Source of the DNA: Simmondsia chinensis
Lineage: Eukaryota; Streptophyta; Magnoliopsida; Caryophyllales; Simmondsiaceae
Length of the DNA: 64,000 bases
Direction of reading: 5' to 3'
Assembly (NCBI GenBank): GCA_018398585.1
Contig: JAGTTD010000003.1
Coordinates: forward strand, 11,912,637 to 11,976,636
Made by a program: the position numbers and the translations under genes. Of the stretch, positions 1 to 10,401 are shown piece after piece. Under the pieces are notes generated by a model. That model saw only the letters and a program-made list of their open reading frames with translations, searched no databases and had not been told where the DNA came from. Numbering within the stretch: the stretch's first letter is position 1; each line of letters begins with the position of its first letter.

Positions 1-59
1 GTGTTTTGTGATATCATGCTTATCTTTTCGTTATTGCTTATATGTATTTTATGTTTGAA

Positions 60-345
60 AAATATGAATGGTGGAAATACATGTCCAGCAGACAGTGTAA
101 CAACAATGGGTGTTTGATACTTAATTAAAGGCATCAACAGAACACATATCATGTTTACTGAAGAAACAACATTTCTTATAAGAAAGGTTATCTACTTAGT
201 TTTGAGATACCCGTCGAGATGGTCAACTAAAAGTTAATGAAACTCATAGGCTCTTATTTTATGGCATGACTATTTGGGTCATCCAGTACAACAATGATTA
301 ACTTAATCATTAAAACATCTCACACCCATTGAAGAGCTGGAAGGT
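60..345 (+). pseudogene. Ty1/copia GAG-pre-integrase remnant
   Basis: A short degraded stretch. One frame reads LWHDYLGHP, the hallmark of the copia domain just before integrase. After a one-base frame change it continues STTMINLIIKTSHTH, which fits the segment that normally follows. Stops and frame changes exclude function. It ends where homology to the Tat LTR starts (about 345), so it may be an insertion that removed the outer end of that LTR, or older flanking sequence. I see nothing recognisable in bases 1-60. Confidence 0.45.
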
Positions 346-1522
346 TCTTTAATTAAGAAGACTTTGTTAAATATTTTTGTGGATCTTTTATGTATGTTTA
401 TGACAAATAATTAAAGAATATGGACTTAACTCAAGTCACAGTTGCAGTGATTGAGCAGGGCCCACGGACACCTTTCTTCTTACACGTAAAAGTTAGGAAC
501 TAGGGTGGAGACAAACCCAAGAGCTCAGTAGTCTGCTTACAAGCCCGAGTTAATCAGGTTTTTAAGCCTGGCACCCTTGACTCATAATAACTCAAATGAG
601 TTTAGGTCTGACAAGACTAAGGTGGAGCAAACTGTATTCAGATCACTGGATCAGGACCAATGCAATCAAGCGACAATCCTTGGCCATAAAAGTCCTAATC
701 AATGGCGCAAATCTAAGTTCACCTGATGTATTAAGCAGCGACAATAGTATTAAGACTACCACAATCAAGGGACAAAGCCTTTGCCATCAAAGCCTTAAAC
801 TAAAGCCTCAAATCTTAACTTGTCAATTTGTGGGAACAAATTAAAACTGGAAAGTCATACCTAAAACTCGAGAACTATATTACAATGGAAGTAAGTAGCT
901 ACGTTACGCTATACCTAGCTAAGTTACGCTACTCCTTGGAAAAGACCAAAAGTGTGCTGTAAAAAAAAACTTGAAGAAGTTTTTGTATTGAGTGTATGTG
1001 TACTAGTTTGGATTGACGTAGAGTCCTTTATTTATAGAAAATGAAAATAATGGCTGCTCCTATTTCAAGGCAACTCCATTCATGTCTGGCCACCAAGCTT
1101 ATCTTTTGCACATGTTCTTTTTTCACCAATGTGTCTTCAGTTTTGGAGGGAAATCCTTGATGCACATGTCCGGATTTTTAGTAGAAGTTCCCTCTAGAAG
1201 CCCCACGTTCTCCTGAATTAAGCATAAGGCCAAAGCAACTAAAATTACGCTTGAAGTAACTCCCTCTAGCTTGTAAACTATCGTTCTTGCAGCTTTCTGG
1301 CAGCCCCTCGAGCTCTAGCCTATTTCACCCTTCAGCCATCTCAAGCCTTGAGTTGCTGATACCCTTGTCAAGGGTAATAATTTTCCCTGGCACAGGGCTC
1401 AATACGCTGTTATCACAGCATCCATAAGCCAAATTCTAGTCAAGGAGAACTACACGTTATGGTCGCGTGGCACTTTATTCAAAAATTGCGTCATCCTAAA
1501 TGAAATTAGGGTGTACACAACA
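345..1522 (-). repeat. T1 3' LTR (outer end missing)
   Basis: This aligns in the same direction with the T2 LTR at about 35085-36119 and, reversed, with the T3 segment 34234-34869. The inner end is GTGTACACAACA, so on the element strand the LTR begins TGTTGTGTACAC, followed directly by a polypurine tract. About 200 bp present at the outer end of the T2 LTR are missing. Small ORFs at 596-844 and elsewhere here are LTR noise. Confidence 0.8.
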
Positions 1523-1539
1523 GTCCCCCTTTACCCGTT
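1523..1539 (-). promoter_or_regulatory. T1 polypurine tract
   Basis: On the minus strand this reads ACGGGTAAAGGGGGAC and ends one base before the TG of the 3' LTR. That is the position and composition expected for the plus-strand primer of reverse transcription. Confidence 0.75.
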
Positions 1540-1783
1540 GGTAAATTCGAATGTACAATGGGAAAAATATGACTTATGTGAGCCTGAACGGCTATATGGG
1601 TCTTCTTGAGAGAATATGTCTTTTGCTCTTCCTTCCCGCTTCTATAAGTATGACTGCCCGGGCTTGGAATTTTCACTTTCTGCTCTGTTCTCTCTTTGGT
1701 GTTATCAAGTGCACTTGCAATCTCTTATCTTTGTTCTTAAATAGTTGAATTGTTGATCCAATTTGCTTCACTTCAACTTAATA

Positions 1784-4700
1784 ATGGCACAACTCTCATT
1801 CGCCATCTCTGCTCCCTCTCCGTACCCGAACAGCATAATTGAACAACTAATCCAATTTCTTTAATCTGACCTTTTAATCTTATCTAATGTTCTCCAGAGC
1901 CCAACTGATCTCATTATTATTAAAGAGGATCTTTCTTGGTTGTTAGAGAATGATCCGTCAATCTTTGCTCCATCCCATGACGTTCCAAGTCTTAAGGGAT
2001 TGTTTCCAGATACTGACAAATCTCCTCTCCTTCGTGCAGTGTTTTCGAGCCATTCTTGGGGAGGTAGACTCATCTGTAAGGAAGCGGTGCCTTTTAAAGG
2101 ATGGAATTTTTTGACCAAGCAATACCTTGAATGGGTATATGACCTGATGATGAGCCATGGTGATAAGTGGAAACATCTTCGCATCCACGAAGCAATTAGG
2201 CTCTGAACCACTGCTCTCTTAGTTATGATTTTACCATAGTAATAGCATTAAAATGCTATTAGAACACCTGTTACAATGCTTTTGTCCTCTCTGAGGGATT
2301 TTCAGGCATTACTCTTAAGGACATAGCAGCCCTAATGGGTCTTTCCTTGGGGGGAGAAGAGTTTCCCCGAGATTCTTTTATTTCTCCTAAGGTTGAAGCC
2401 TTGGCCTCCTCCTTCTCTATTACTGACTTGCCTGGGGGCTATGAGTCTTTCGTTAAAAAGTTTGCAACAAAAGCTCATAGCTTTGGGCCGGGTTCTAGAG
2501 AGGAGGAGGTATGCTTCTATTTGTCTTGGCTGAATAAGGTTTTCTTCTCAAACTCTTCTAATTCGGTTCTCAAGTTCCTGAAGACTATGCCCATCAACCT
2601 AGCCTTTAGTAATGGCCCCCTATGCTTAGGACCATTGTTCCTAGCCTAGGTATATAGACATCATAGCCAAAAACTATGCTGTCCACGTAGGTGGTCCCTT
2701 GTGGCTGGTCCACCTATGGGCCAAAGCCTATTTCCTTGAGTTGTGTCCCAGAGGCTCTTATGCTCCTACAAGAGGGGCTTTCTTGCTTTGGTGAGTAATT
2801 TTCTCGCTGTGAGGTCGAACTTCCTTTGGGATGGTCATTTGACCAATGCCTTGAGGCTTTGATATCCCCTCGAGAAAGGTGAGGGACTCCATGGACGCCT
2901 TTAAAGAGAAGGAACCTTGGTCCTGAATGGTTCAAGAACCTAGACTTTGACAATGATGTCTCAACAGACATCAACTCCCAAACCTGGCAAGCAATCTTGT
3001 GCCTCTAAGATTTTTTCTTTCATCACCATACTTATCCTAGTGTTGAGATGTATAGGCCTTAGTTGTTTGCTAGACAATTTGGTATGGTCCAAGATGTACC
3101 TTTTCTAAGGCTAAGGACCAAGAACCTTTGGTGGGCCAAGAGAGCTTCTCTTCGACCTACTCAGCTTCCAGAGCTTCATGTTCTGATCAAGAGATTAGAT
3201 CTTTTTATGAGTATCCTATGGCTTATAGGTACACTCCATGTGCCACGCCATGCTTTTTAGCTTGGTACCAAGCCTATTGATCCTCCTTGGAGGCCAAAGG
3301 CACTAACTAACACTTTATGTCTTTGCTTGAGGTTGCAGGTTCTAGCTCCAGGAAAAGTCAGTCAGCCATCCCTAGGCCTACTCCGTAGAAGACGTAATCA
3401 GGTAGTTAGCCACTTTAAGGCATGGTTCAATTACTAGTGGCCTAAATAAGATCTTATCCTTGTCCTCTCACCTTTATAGAAGTTGTCTAGATAACTCCTT
3501 AGAGTGCCAGGACTAGGAGCTTCACTCAGATGCTACTTAAGGAGCCTCCTCCAGGAACCTCTTCACCGGCCCATAGAGTTGGTAGTTCTAAGACAAGAAA
3601 GAAGGATGTTGCTCCACCAACTTTCCTAGCTATAGCAGAGGGAGAAGAGGAAGATGAAGAAATACCCATCTCATGAGGGACATGGCTTTCAACAGCCACA
3701 GGAAAAGCCAACGCCATATATCATGGAGATTCCAGATTCTTCATCTCTAGAGACTGATTCTAGGCCTCCTGAAGATATTGAATCAATGAGCTAAAGTGCT
3801 GGAGAAGAAGGAGAAATGGCTACTTCAGTTATGGAGCCAATCGTCAGCTATCCTTCAAAAGAAATTTCTTGCCCAGTTACCCTACACCAGGGCCTTGTCC
3901 AAGCTCCTTTTCTTCTTCTTGGAGACTCACGCTCCATTGAAGAGATCTCTGAAGGTAGAGCTCCATCTGACATTTGCATCCTTGATGTCTTTAAATCATG
4001 TTTTGGTCTAAACATGCAAGTATTGATTCTCAGGAGCTTCCCTTGGGGAAGGCATAGCAGTGGTCGTAGAGCCAGCAACAACTCCATTAGCCGAGGCATC
4101 TGCTGAAACCCAAATGGTGGAAGTATCACCAGCAGCTAGCTTGGAAGCTCCTTTAGCTACAGCACCTTCTGTGCCCCAGACTGAGGCCTCAGAGGTAAAG
4201 GCACTCCTTTTGAACCTTTGGTTGTTTTCTTCAAAGTTAAAGCCTTGCCTAATCTGGTTAATTCTTTTCATGGTTACTCCTCCTAGGGCCATTCCCTCTT
4301 TAAGGCGAGAGGAATTATTTTCTCCACTAGAGAAGTTTGGAGCAAGTGGTAGGTTGGCCTTTCAACAGCTCGATCAGCAATGTCCCAAACGTTAAGGGCT
4401 AAGAGAGATCACACATTTCCCAATTCTGACCTAGTTGAAGGAATCATTTTTTAAGAAGCATGAGATCTTTAGAAGAAGATCCAAAGTAGCTCCCGGCATC
4501 ACCAAGGAACTGAAGGTTCTCAAGGAAGTGCTCCTGAAGATCAGTCGAGAGGTTCCCACTCTCCATCAAAGGAAACGACACTGCCAGGATGCCATCAAGA
4601 CCTCAGAGCGTTCAGCTGGCCTAGGAGGCCTGCTGTTATTATATGAGGAACTCCAAGCAGCGAGGAGAACTCATGATCAACAAGCTTAAGAAATTAGAGG

Positions 4701-4951
4701 CTTGGAAGGTGAGGTCCATCACCTAGAAGAAAGATTACAACACCTTAAGGAAGAGCTGCTTTCTTTGAGACAACAACACGCCTCTTAAGGTTCAGTGGTT
4801 AGTAGGCATGAAGAGACACTTGTGGGAGCTTAGAGGAAGAGTCAAGCTCTTCAAGAGGAAGCTCTCTCCTTAGAATATGACCTGAATGATGCAACCAACC
4901 AACACTCCTCAATTGAGGAGTCCCTAGTGAGGATTAGGACTCGACTCTTTT
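1784..4951 (+). pseudogene. Antisense additional ORF with plant mobile domain and C-terminal coiled coil
   Basis: The likely start is the ATG at 1784 (MAQLSFAISAPS), in frame with 1940-2206 apart from one stop at 1862. The first third resembles the plant mobile domain found in MAIN-like proteins and transposons: GRLICKEAVPFKGWNF, then, after a frame change, GITLKDIAALMGLSLGGEEF, then a segment around FLSW-like YLSWLNKVFFSN at 2335-2649. Residues from about 4435 onward are rich in E, L, R and K in heptad-like spacing (EVHHLEERLQHLKEELLSL), a coiled coil. The middle is Pro/Ser/Glu-rich and broken. It lies between integrase and the 3' LTR, on the strand opposite to pol, the known place for additional ORFs in Tat elements. 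A host gene is unlikely given this placement. Confidence 0.65.
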
Positions 4952-5085
4952 GATTTTTAATTTTGTAAAAAGACTTTGGCTCTACAAGCTAATCACTTGT
5001 AATGTCTGTAAGCCATGTATTCTTTGGGCACTTTTATTGAAACTGAGCCTATAATTTTAGAAATCTATACCTAAGGACTTCCTTG

Positions 5086-5606
5086 TTAGAATCCAAATAA
5101 ATGGCACATATTTCTTGGGAACCTACCATTGATGGCCCTTGGATGAGTCGTCCCATCTAGATCTTGGAGTAAATAAGCACTCCCTCCAAATACTTCAATG
5201 ACTCTAAAATTTGGAGACCATTTTCCAAAGACACGATCTCTCTGGCCAATGGAAAAACCACCTTCCAAACTAGATCTCCCAAGTCAAAAGACCTAGGTTT
5301 GACCCTTTCGTGGTAGGCTTTAGCAACTCTTTTCTTTTGCGTTTCCAATTTGTACAGAACATCAAGCCTCACTTGGTCTAAATTTGTGAACTCATCCATC
5401 ATGGACTGCTCATTTTCAAGTTTAGAAAACTTTCCTTGATGAGCTAATCTAATTGATTGAATTGTTACCTCCATGAGGAGTACTGCATCATGGCCATATG
5501 TCAAATGAAAAGGAGTTGCCCCAATGGCATTCCTTCTAGAAGTTCTATAAGCCTTAAGGCAATCTAGTAGGAACTCATGCCACCTAATAGGATTGTCCTC
5601 AATCAT
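5086..5606 (-). pseudogene. T1 integrase, C-terminal half
   Basis: Residues such as HEFLLDCLKAYRTSRR and IGATPFHLTYGHDAVL are the end of a gypsy integrase core, followed by a helical linker (KLETQKKRVAKAYHERVKPR) and FDLGDLVWK. A frame change near 5230-5270 leads into FGKWSPNFRVIEVFGGSAYL and LLQDLDGTTHPRAINGR, the C-terminal DNA-binding part. The stop lies about 135 bp from the end of the antisense ORF. The frameshift makes it non-functional. Confidence 0.85.
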
Positions 5607-5899
5607 CTTCCCAATGTTGGCTTTTAGAATTTTATTAGTTGATTATTCTTGGCCACTAGCGTGAGCATAATAAGATGTTGAGTTTAAATTTCTATATTGA
5701 CACTCTTGGTAAACTTCTTTACCTCAACTTCGTTAGGTACTTTAGCTTGGTCCACTGTGATAGTCTTCGGAATACCAAATCTACACATGATATAGTCTTT
5801 GATAAATCAATCACATCATGTTTATTGATGCTCCTGTATGGTTTAGCCTCCACCCATTTGGTGAAGTAATCAGCGGTCACAAGAATATAAGAATGTGAC
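5607..5899 (-). pseudogene. T1 integrase core, middle part, cut by insertion A
   Basis: On the minus strand this is degraded integrase core sequence leading into the block at 5157-5606. It is interrupted at 5899 by element A. The N-terminal side resumes at 17825. Bases 5895-5899 (GTGAC) pair with 17825-17829 (GTTAC) as the target duplication of A, with one mismatch. Confidence 0.7.
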
Positions 5900-6271
5900 T
5901 GTTAAGCTTCAAGATCAAATTGAGCTTAACATTGTGGAAGAATAGGATAGTGAGAGAATCAAGATGAGAAGAGAAGTGAAAGAGATAAGAAGTAGGGAAA
6001 ATATCTCATAGAGATGTTTGTATATTTGATTGAATGAATGAATATTACACTTGAGCCAACTACTTATACTAGATCCAGATACAATGTAAAAGGACAAGCT
6101 TAACCGACTCCCTAGATCTTTAGCCGCCACAATTGACCCTCACTTGATTTTTCAACCAACTTAACTAACAATCAAGCCCCTTTGGGGCCAACTAACAAGC
6201 AATACAATTCAAACATTACTAATGACCTTCGGATACATCTTACTACATCAAAATAACTACAAAACATGACA
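5900..6271 (-). repeat. A 3' LTR
   Basis: It starts TGTTAAGCTTCAAGATC and ends ACATGACA, and matches 15687-15716 plus 17484-17824. A TATA-like TATAAGTAG lies on the minus strand near 6060-6070. The stretch 5936-5998 is purine-rich (GATGAGAAG-type repeats), so it is pyrimidine-rich on the transcript strand. Confidence 0.85.
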
Positions 6272-6285
6272 TTCCCCTCCTCTTG
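6272..6285 (-). promoter_or_regulatory. A polypurine tract
   Basis: On the minus strand this reads CAAGAGGAGGGGAA and directly abuts the 3' LTR. It overlaps the last codons of the chromodomain reading frame (LEDKNIFKRRGM). Confidence 0.8.
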
Positions 6286-7421
6286 AAAATATTCTTGTCC
6301 TCAAGGATGGAAGCTAGGAAATTGGCCCTTCAGGAAGTGTAGCTTTTCTCATGTAGTAAAAGTCTTAGCCAAATTACTCCAAAGTCACGAGAACTTCTAG
6401 TATGATCCTGCCTTTCACAATGGACTCACGAGAATCAAGCACCGCAACTGGGTGTAGCAGCAAGGCACCACTTGAGCCAACTTCTAAAGGCTGTAAAGAA
6501 TGCTCATGGCCCTTCTTTACCTACTTTTTAAGAAGAGAAATATGAAAAATTGGATGTATATAGGAGTTGGGAGGAAATTCAAGTTTATAGGCTGCTTTTC
6601 CTATCTTCTCTAAGATCTTGTAAGGTCCAAAGAACCTCGAACATAATTGCACATTCTTCCTCACAGTTGCAGTTGATTGTTTATAGGGCTGTAATTTTAG
6701 ATAAACCATATCCCCAACTTCAAAAGTAAAGTCCACACGCTTCCTATCTGTGTATAGTTTCATTCTAGCTTGTGCTTGATGAAGATTATCCCTCAAAAGC
6801 TGCACAAGTTGTCTTCTCTGCTGCATCAAATCAGTGACCTCAGCCACAGGTGATACAACCCCTTGCAACATCAAAGGAGGTGGTGGATCATAGCCATACA
6901 AAGCCTTAAATGAAGTAGTGCCTATAGAAGCATGAGCATAAGTATTATACCAATAGTCTGCCAAGGATAACCATCTTCCCCACACCTTTGGATGATTAAA
7001 CACCATGCTTTGAGGGTATTATTCAATGCACTAATTGATTCTCTCTATTTGACTATCAGTCTGTGGATGGTATGAAGAGCTAAGAGCCAAAGTAGTTTCC
7101 AACAAGCTGAACAACTCCTTCCAAAAGCGACTTGTAAAAAGGTTATCTCGATCAAAGACTATGGATTGGGGCAATCCATGTAACTTATAGATGTTGTCAA
7201 GGAAGACTCGAGCCAATTTCTCTGCTGTCGCTGGCCTAGCCAATGCAATGAAGTGACTAAACTTGGTAAATCTATCAACCACAACCCAAACAACCTCCTT
7301 CTTTTCTGGCTTTGGAAAACCTTTAATGAAATCCATACTTATGTTTTGCCAAATAGCCACAAGAATAGGTAGAGGTTGAAGAAGCCCTTGGTACCTATGA
7401 TCACCAAGCTTGGTCTGTTGA
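6286..7421 (-). pseudogene. A integrase core, C-terminus and chromodomain
   Basis: The block 7360-7031 reads WQNISMDFIKGFPKPEKK, VVWVVVDRFTKFSHFIAL and SSSYHPQTDSQIERIN, the integrase catalytic core. The block 7006-6521 continues with YWYNTYAHASIGTTSF, KALYGYDPPPP and FFGPYKILEKIGKAAYKLEF, ending IHPIFHISLLKK then a stop. Beyond the stop the frame still reads HPVAVLDSR (about 6420-6450) and ILEDKNIFKRRGM near 6290, the start and end of a Reina-type chromodomain. Two further stops lie inside the chromodomain. The 5' side is cut by B at 7422-7426. Confidence 0.88.
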
Positions 7422-7426
7422 CAAAT

Positions 7427-8015
7427 TGTTATGATTCGAGAAACCGAGGCATGGAAATCATGGTAGTTGCGTATTGTCCTGCTGCTGAATTGTTGGTATG
7501 TTGCTGCTGTGCTGAAATGTTGGCTGTTATAATGCTGATTGGAGTTGATTGGTTTAGTAAATCATGTGTTAGTAGTTGCATTGTATTGTCTTTAGTTGTT
7601 TAAATGTAATAAGCTGTAGAGGATGGCGTGAAACAAGGGTCCGAACAAGTGCTGTAAATGTTAGTTGCTGCAGCAAGTTGTAGTTCTAATAGGAAGTGGT
7701 GTTTTGGGGCCAAATAGGATTTGAATGTTAGTTAAGCTTTAGTTCTAGATAATTCTAGATAATTCCTAAGTGGTTTAGTCCTTGTGAGGTTAGATTCAAA
7801 GTATTAGACTCATACTATGTAAGTAGTATAAATAAGTGGTCTTAGCTTGTAATCCTAAACTTTTGATGAATGAATTGATACATTTGGTTCTATCTCTATT
7901 TTCTCATCTCCTTTCCCTTTTTTCTCTCATCTAAACTCTATATTCTTTCTCATCTCATACTCCCACTATCCCAACCAAGGTTAAGGTTCAAGAGCCAATC
8001 TTCGAAACCTTAACA
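7427..8015 (+). repeat. B left (5') LTR
   Basis: TGTTATGATTCGAG to CGAAACCTTAACA, 589 bp. A TATAAATA box lies at 7827-7834, followed after about 60 bp by a pyrimidine-rich stretch (7890-7970) with repeated CTCATCT. The tandem TCTAGATAATTC near 7745-7765 occurs in both LTRs. Confidence 0.92.
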
Positions 8016-8016
8016 A

Positions 8017-8030
8017 TTGGTATCAGAGCC
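8017..8030 (+). promoter_or_regulatory. B primer-binding site (initiator tRNA-Met)
   Basis: TTGGTATCAGAGCC starts two bases after the left LTR. TGGTATCAGAGC is the standard complement of the plant initiator tRNA-Met 3' end. Confidence 0.9.
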
Positions 8031-8972
8031 TTGATTTGGCTTCCGAATCAAGCTCATATCTGAAAAAAATTATAAAATCTGATTAATTGTGTTGCAATTA
8101 ATCAACAAAAGAAGGTTGGATACTGATTTAATTCAGATTTGGTGATCAGAAATTCAAATCTGAATTGATTGAAGAGTTTTGGCGGTATTGCATTAGCCTA
8201 GGAAGATTGCTTTCGGTTGGGACTTTAAGTGACCATATTATATTGAAGGAAGTTCAATTGATCAGTATTTGTTGAGTACAATCAACATCAAGTTGATTCG
8301 GATTCAATAGCATCGATCAAGCATTTGCTGCAGAAGTGGAGAAATGAAGTAGTTGCAGTGGTGAAAATTGATGCTGAGCTAACTTGATCGATCATCCATT
8401 GATCGGTTGAGAAAAAAGTTTTGAATTGAGCTATATGATCCACATTATACCTGATCATCATCCAAATAACAGAAATCATCGGAATGAAATAATTCTGTTT
8501 CGGACTGTTTGAACGGCATTTGGGAATGTTTACACGCAGAATTTAATGTTTGTTTCTCTTGGTTTGAGTTTGGAAGGCCTCTCGAGATGCTCAAGGACTT
8601 CATATGTAATTTAATTGAGACAAAGATACACAAAATCAGTAATTAACTTACTACATGCATAAAAACAAAATTGTATCTGCATTTGGGGAATTTCAGCAGC
8701 GAATCTGGGTTTTGAGCCGTGTTAACTGCAACAAGAGAGGTTCGGAATGTGTTGGTGATGCTTGGTTTGATCATAATAGAACTCCTGAAGAACATTATGT
8801 ACTCAAAACACAGACATGGCATCACGATAAATTGAAGTGCTTATTCGTAGTCTCAGCTGCAGATTTCAGTAGACTTCACCACCTCAGATGTATTTTCATA
8901 TGCAATAAGTGTCTTCATTGTTACAACTCACTTCTATTCTTGAGGACAAGAATGTTCTTAATGGGAAGGGAA
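8031..8972 (+). other. B internal region, no convincing gene
   Basis: This is non-coding sequence with stops in all frames. A 164-aa open frame from 8655 runs into the right LTR and shows no domain. Its later part merely reads through the terminal pol remnant (FLRTRMF in this frame, LEDKNV in the chromodomain frame) and the LTR. I regard it as chance. Confidence 0.7.
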
Positions 8973-9560
8973 TGTTATGATTCGAGAAACCGAGGCATGG
9001 AAATCATGGTAGTTGCGTATTGTCCTGCTGCTGAATTGTTGGTATGTTGCTGCTGTGCTGAAATGTTGGCTGTTATAATGCTGATTGGAGTTGATTGGTT
9101 TAGTAAATCATGTGTTAGTAGTTGCATTGTATTGTCTTTAGTTGTTTAAATGTAATAAGCTGTAGAGGATGGCGTGAAACAAGGGTCTGAACAAGTGCTG
9201 TAAATGTTAGTTGCTGCAGCAGGTTGTAGTTCTGATAGGAAGTGGTGTTTTGGCACCAAATATGATTTGAATGTTAGTTAAGCTTTAGTTCTAGATAATT
9301 CTAGATAATTCCTAAGTGGTTTAGTCTTGTGAGGTTAGATTCAAAGTATTAGGCTCATACTATGTAAGTAGTATAAATAAGGGGTCTTAGTTTGTAATTC
9401 TAAACTTTTGATGAATGAATTGATACATTTGGTTCTATCTCTATTTTCTCATCTCCTTTCCCTTCTTTCTCTTATCTAAACTCTATATTCTTTCTCATCT
9501 CATACTCTCACTATCCCAACCAAGGTTAAGGTTTAAGAGCCAATCTTCGAAACCTTAACA
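8973..9560 (+). repeat. B right (3') LTR
   Basis: 588 bp, nearly identical to the left LTR. TATAAATAA is at 9372-9380. It is preceded by the purine tract 8961-8972 and followed by TSD CAAAT. Confidence 0.92.
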
Positions 9561-9913
9561 CAAATTTCACAAACTTGCACCAAATCTGTCACTGCTTTCT
9601 TCATACTAGGCCAACTGAAATGAGCCTTGAGCCTCTAGTAAGTTTCTTCCACACTTGAATGACCTCCCCATGCTGAATCATGTGAGGCACTGATAATATG
9701 GCACCTTAGATTAGTGGAGGTCCCAATGTACAGCTTGCCTTTGAGTCCAATGACTCCTTTTACCACTGTTACATCTGCATTAGAAACCACATTACTTGTC
9801 CTGCCAATGCTGAAAGCAGCTATACACTGTTGTGCAAAAGTGTCATTCTCGTAGGACTTAAACACCTCTTCAATCCAGGATGGAAGAATTACTGAGATTG
9901 CACCACAAGATCC
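9561..9913 (-). pseudogene. A pol segment: H2C2 finger region between RNase H and integrase
   Basis: The minus strand carries the region before the integrase core (FKSYENDTFAQQCIAAF, SASHDSAWGGHSSVEETY). The latter corresponds to the H-shared segment of the gypsy zinc finger that normally reads HDS..GGH.G...T. It is truncated by B on one side and C on the other (TSD GATCC at 9909-9913 and 12266-12270). Confidence 0.75.
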
Positions 9914-10401
9914 TGTTACGCTTGGGCTTGAACCTCGAACGTAAACTAATATAATTTTGGATATATTGAGAATATGAGATGAGAAAGAATTGAAATTAAG
10001 ATGAGAAAGTAGAGTTTAGAGTTTAGATGAGAGAAAGAAGGGAAGGGGATGAGAAAATAGAGTTTAATCTCAAATGAGATTGATATTTTAGATTACTTTT
10101 CATTGAATGATTTCAATTACAGCTGAATGATCTATTTATAAGCAGAACAAGAAGTTATTACATTGTATCTAGACTAACTACTTAGAAGCATCTAGAATTA
10201 ACTAACAATTATTTGAATTATTATTGTTGTGGCGCCAAAAGGAACAAAAGACAGTAAGTAACAGCAGCTCAGCAGCACCAATCTCACGCAGCAGCAGCAC
10301 AGGTCTCACGCAGCAGCATTCACAGATTTTTTAATAGAATTTTAAGTTTTCCCGCCAAGAGCCAAATTTAAACTCAAACCTCGGATTCTCAGTTTGTAAC
10401 A
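9914..10401 (-). repeat. C 3' LTR
   Basis: Starts TGTTACGCTTGGGC, ends TTTGTAACA, 488 bp. The minus strand carries TATAAATAGA near 10131-10140. Bases 9975-10065 are GATGAGA-rich. Bases 10255-10320 are CAG-rich (several CAGCAGCA units). The ORF of C terminates inside this LTR at 10331. Confidence 0.9.

Larger units (their letters stand above)
7427..9560 (+). mobile_element. B: small non-autonomous LTR retrotransposon (gutted chromovirus relative)
   Basis: Two LTRs (7427-8015 and 8973-9560) flank a 957-bp internal region. The TSD is a perfect CAAAT (7422-7426, 9561-9565). An initiator-Met primer site follows the left LTR and a purine tract (ATGGGAAGGGAA) precedes the right one. The internal region shows no gag or pol. 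Only the terminal CTTGAGGACAAGAATGTT, equivalent to LEDKNV of chromovirus pol, remains. It inserted into the integrase of A. The LTRs differ at only a small number of positions by eye, so this is one of the younger insertions. Confidence 0.9.

Noticed and set aside
596..844. 82-aa ORF, with a homologue at 35351-35551
   Set aside because: Both lie inside LTRs of the T family and diverge in frame. They recur because the LTR recurs.
1861..2211. 116-aa minus-strand ORF overlapping the plant-mobile-domain frame
   Set aside because: Shadow of the plus-strand ORF. It has no recognisable domain, whereas the plus strand has.
1784..4951. Possible host MAIN-like gene
   Set aside because: It lies between integrase and the 3' LTR of T1, in the position of Tat additional ORFs, and is broken by stops.
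8017..8030. tRNA-Met gene fragment
   Set aside because: Only the 3' end complement is present, directly next to an LTR. It is a primer-binding site. The same applies to the sites near 11770, 15680, 25570, 45660, 59855 and 61180.
8655..9149. 164-aa ORF in element B
   Set aside because: Runs into the right LTR, has no domain, and part of it reads the known pol-tail remnant in the wrong frame.
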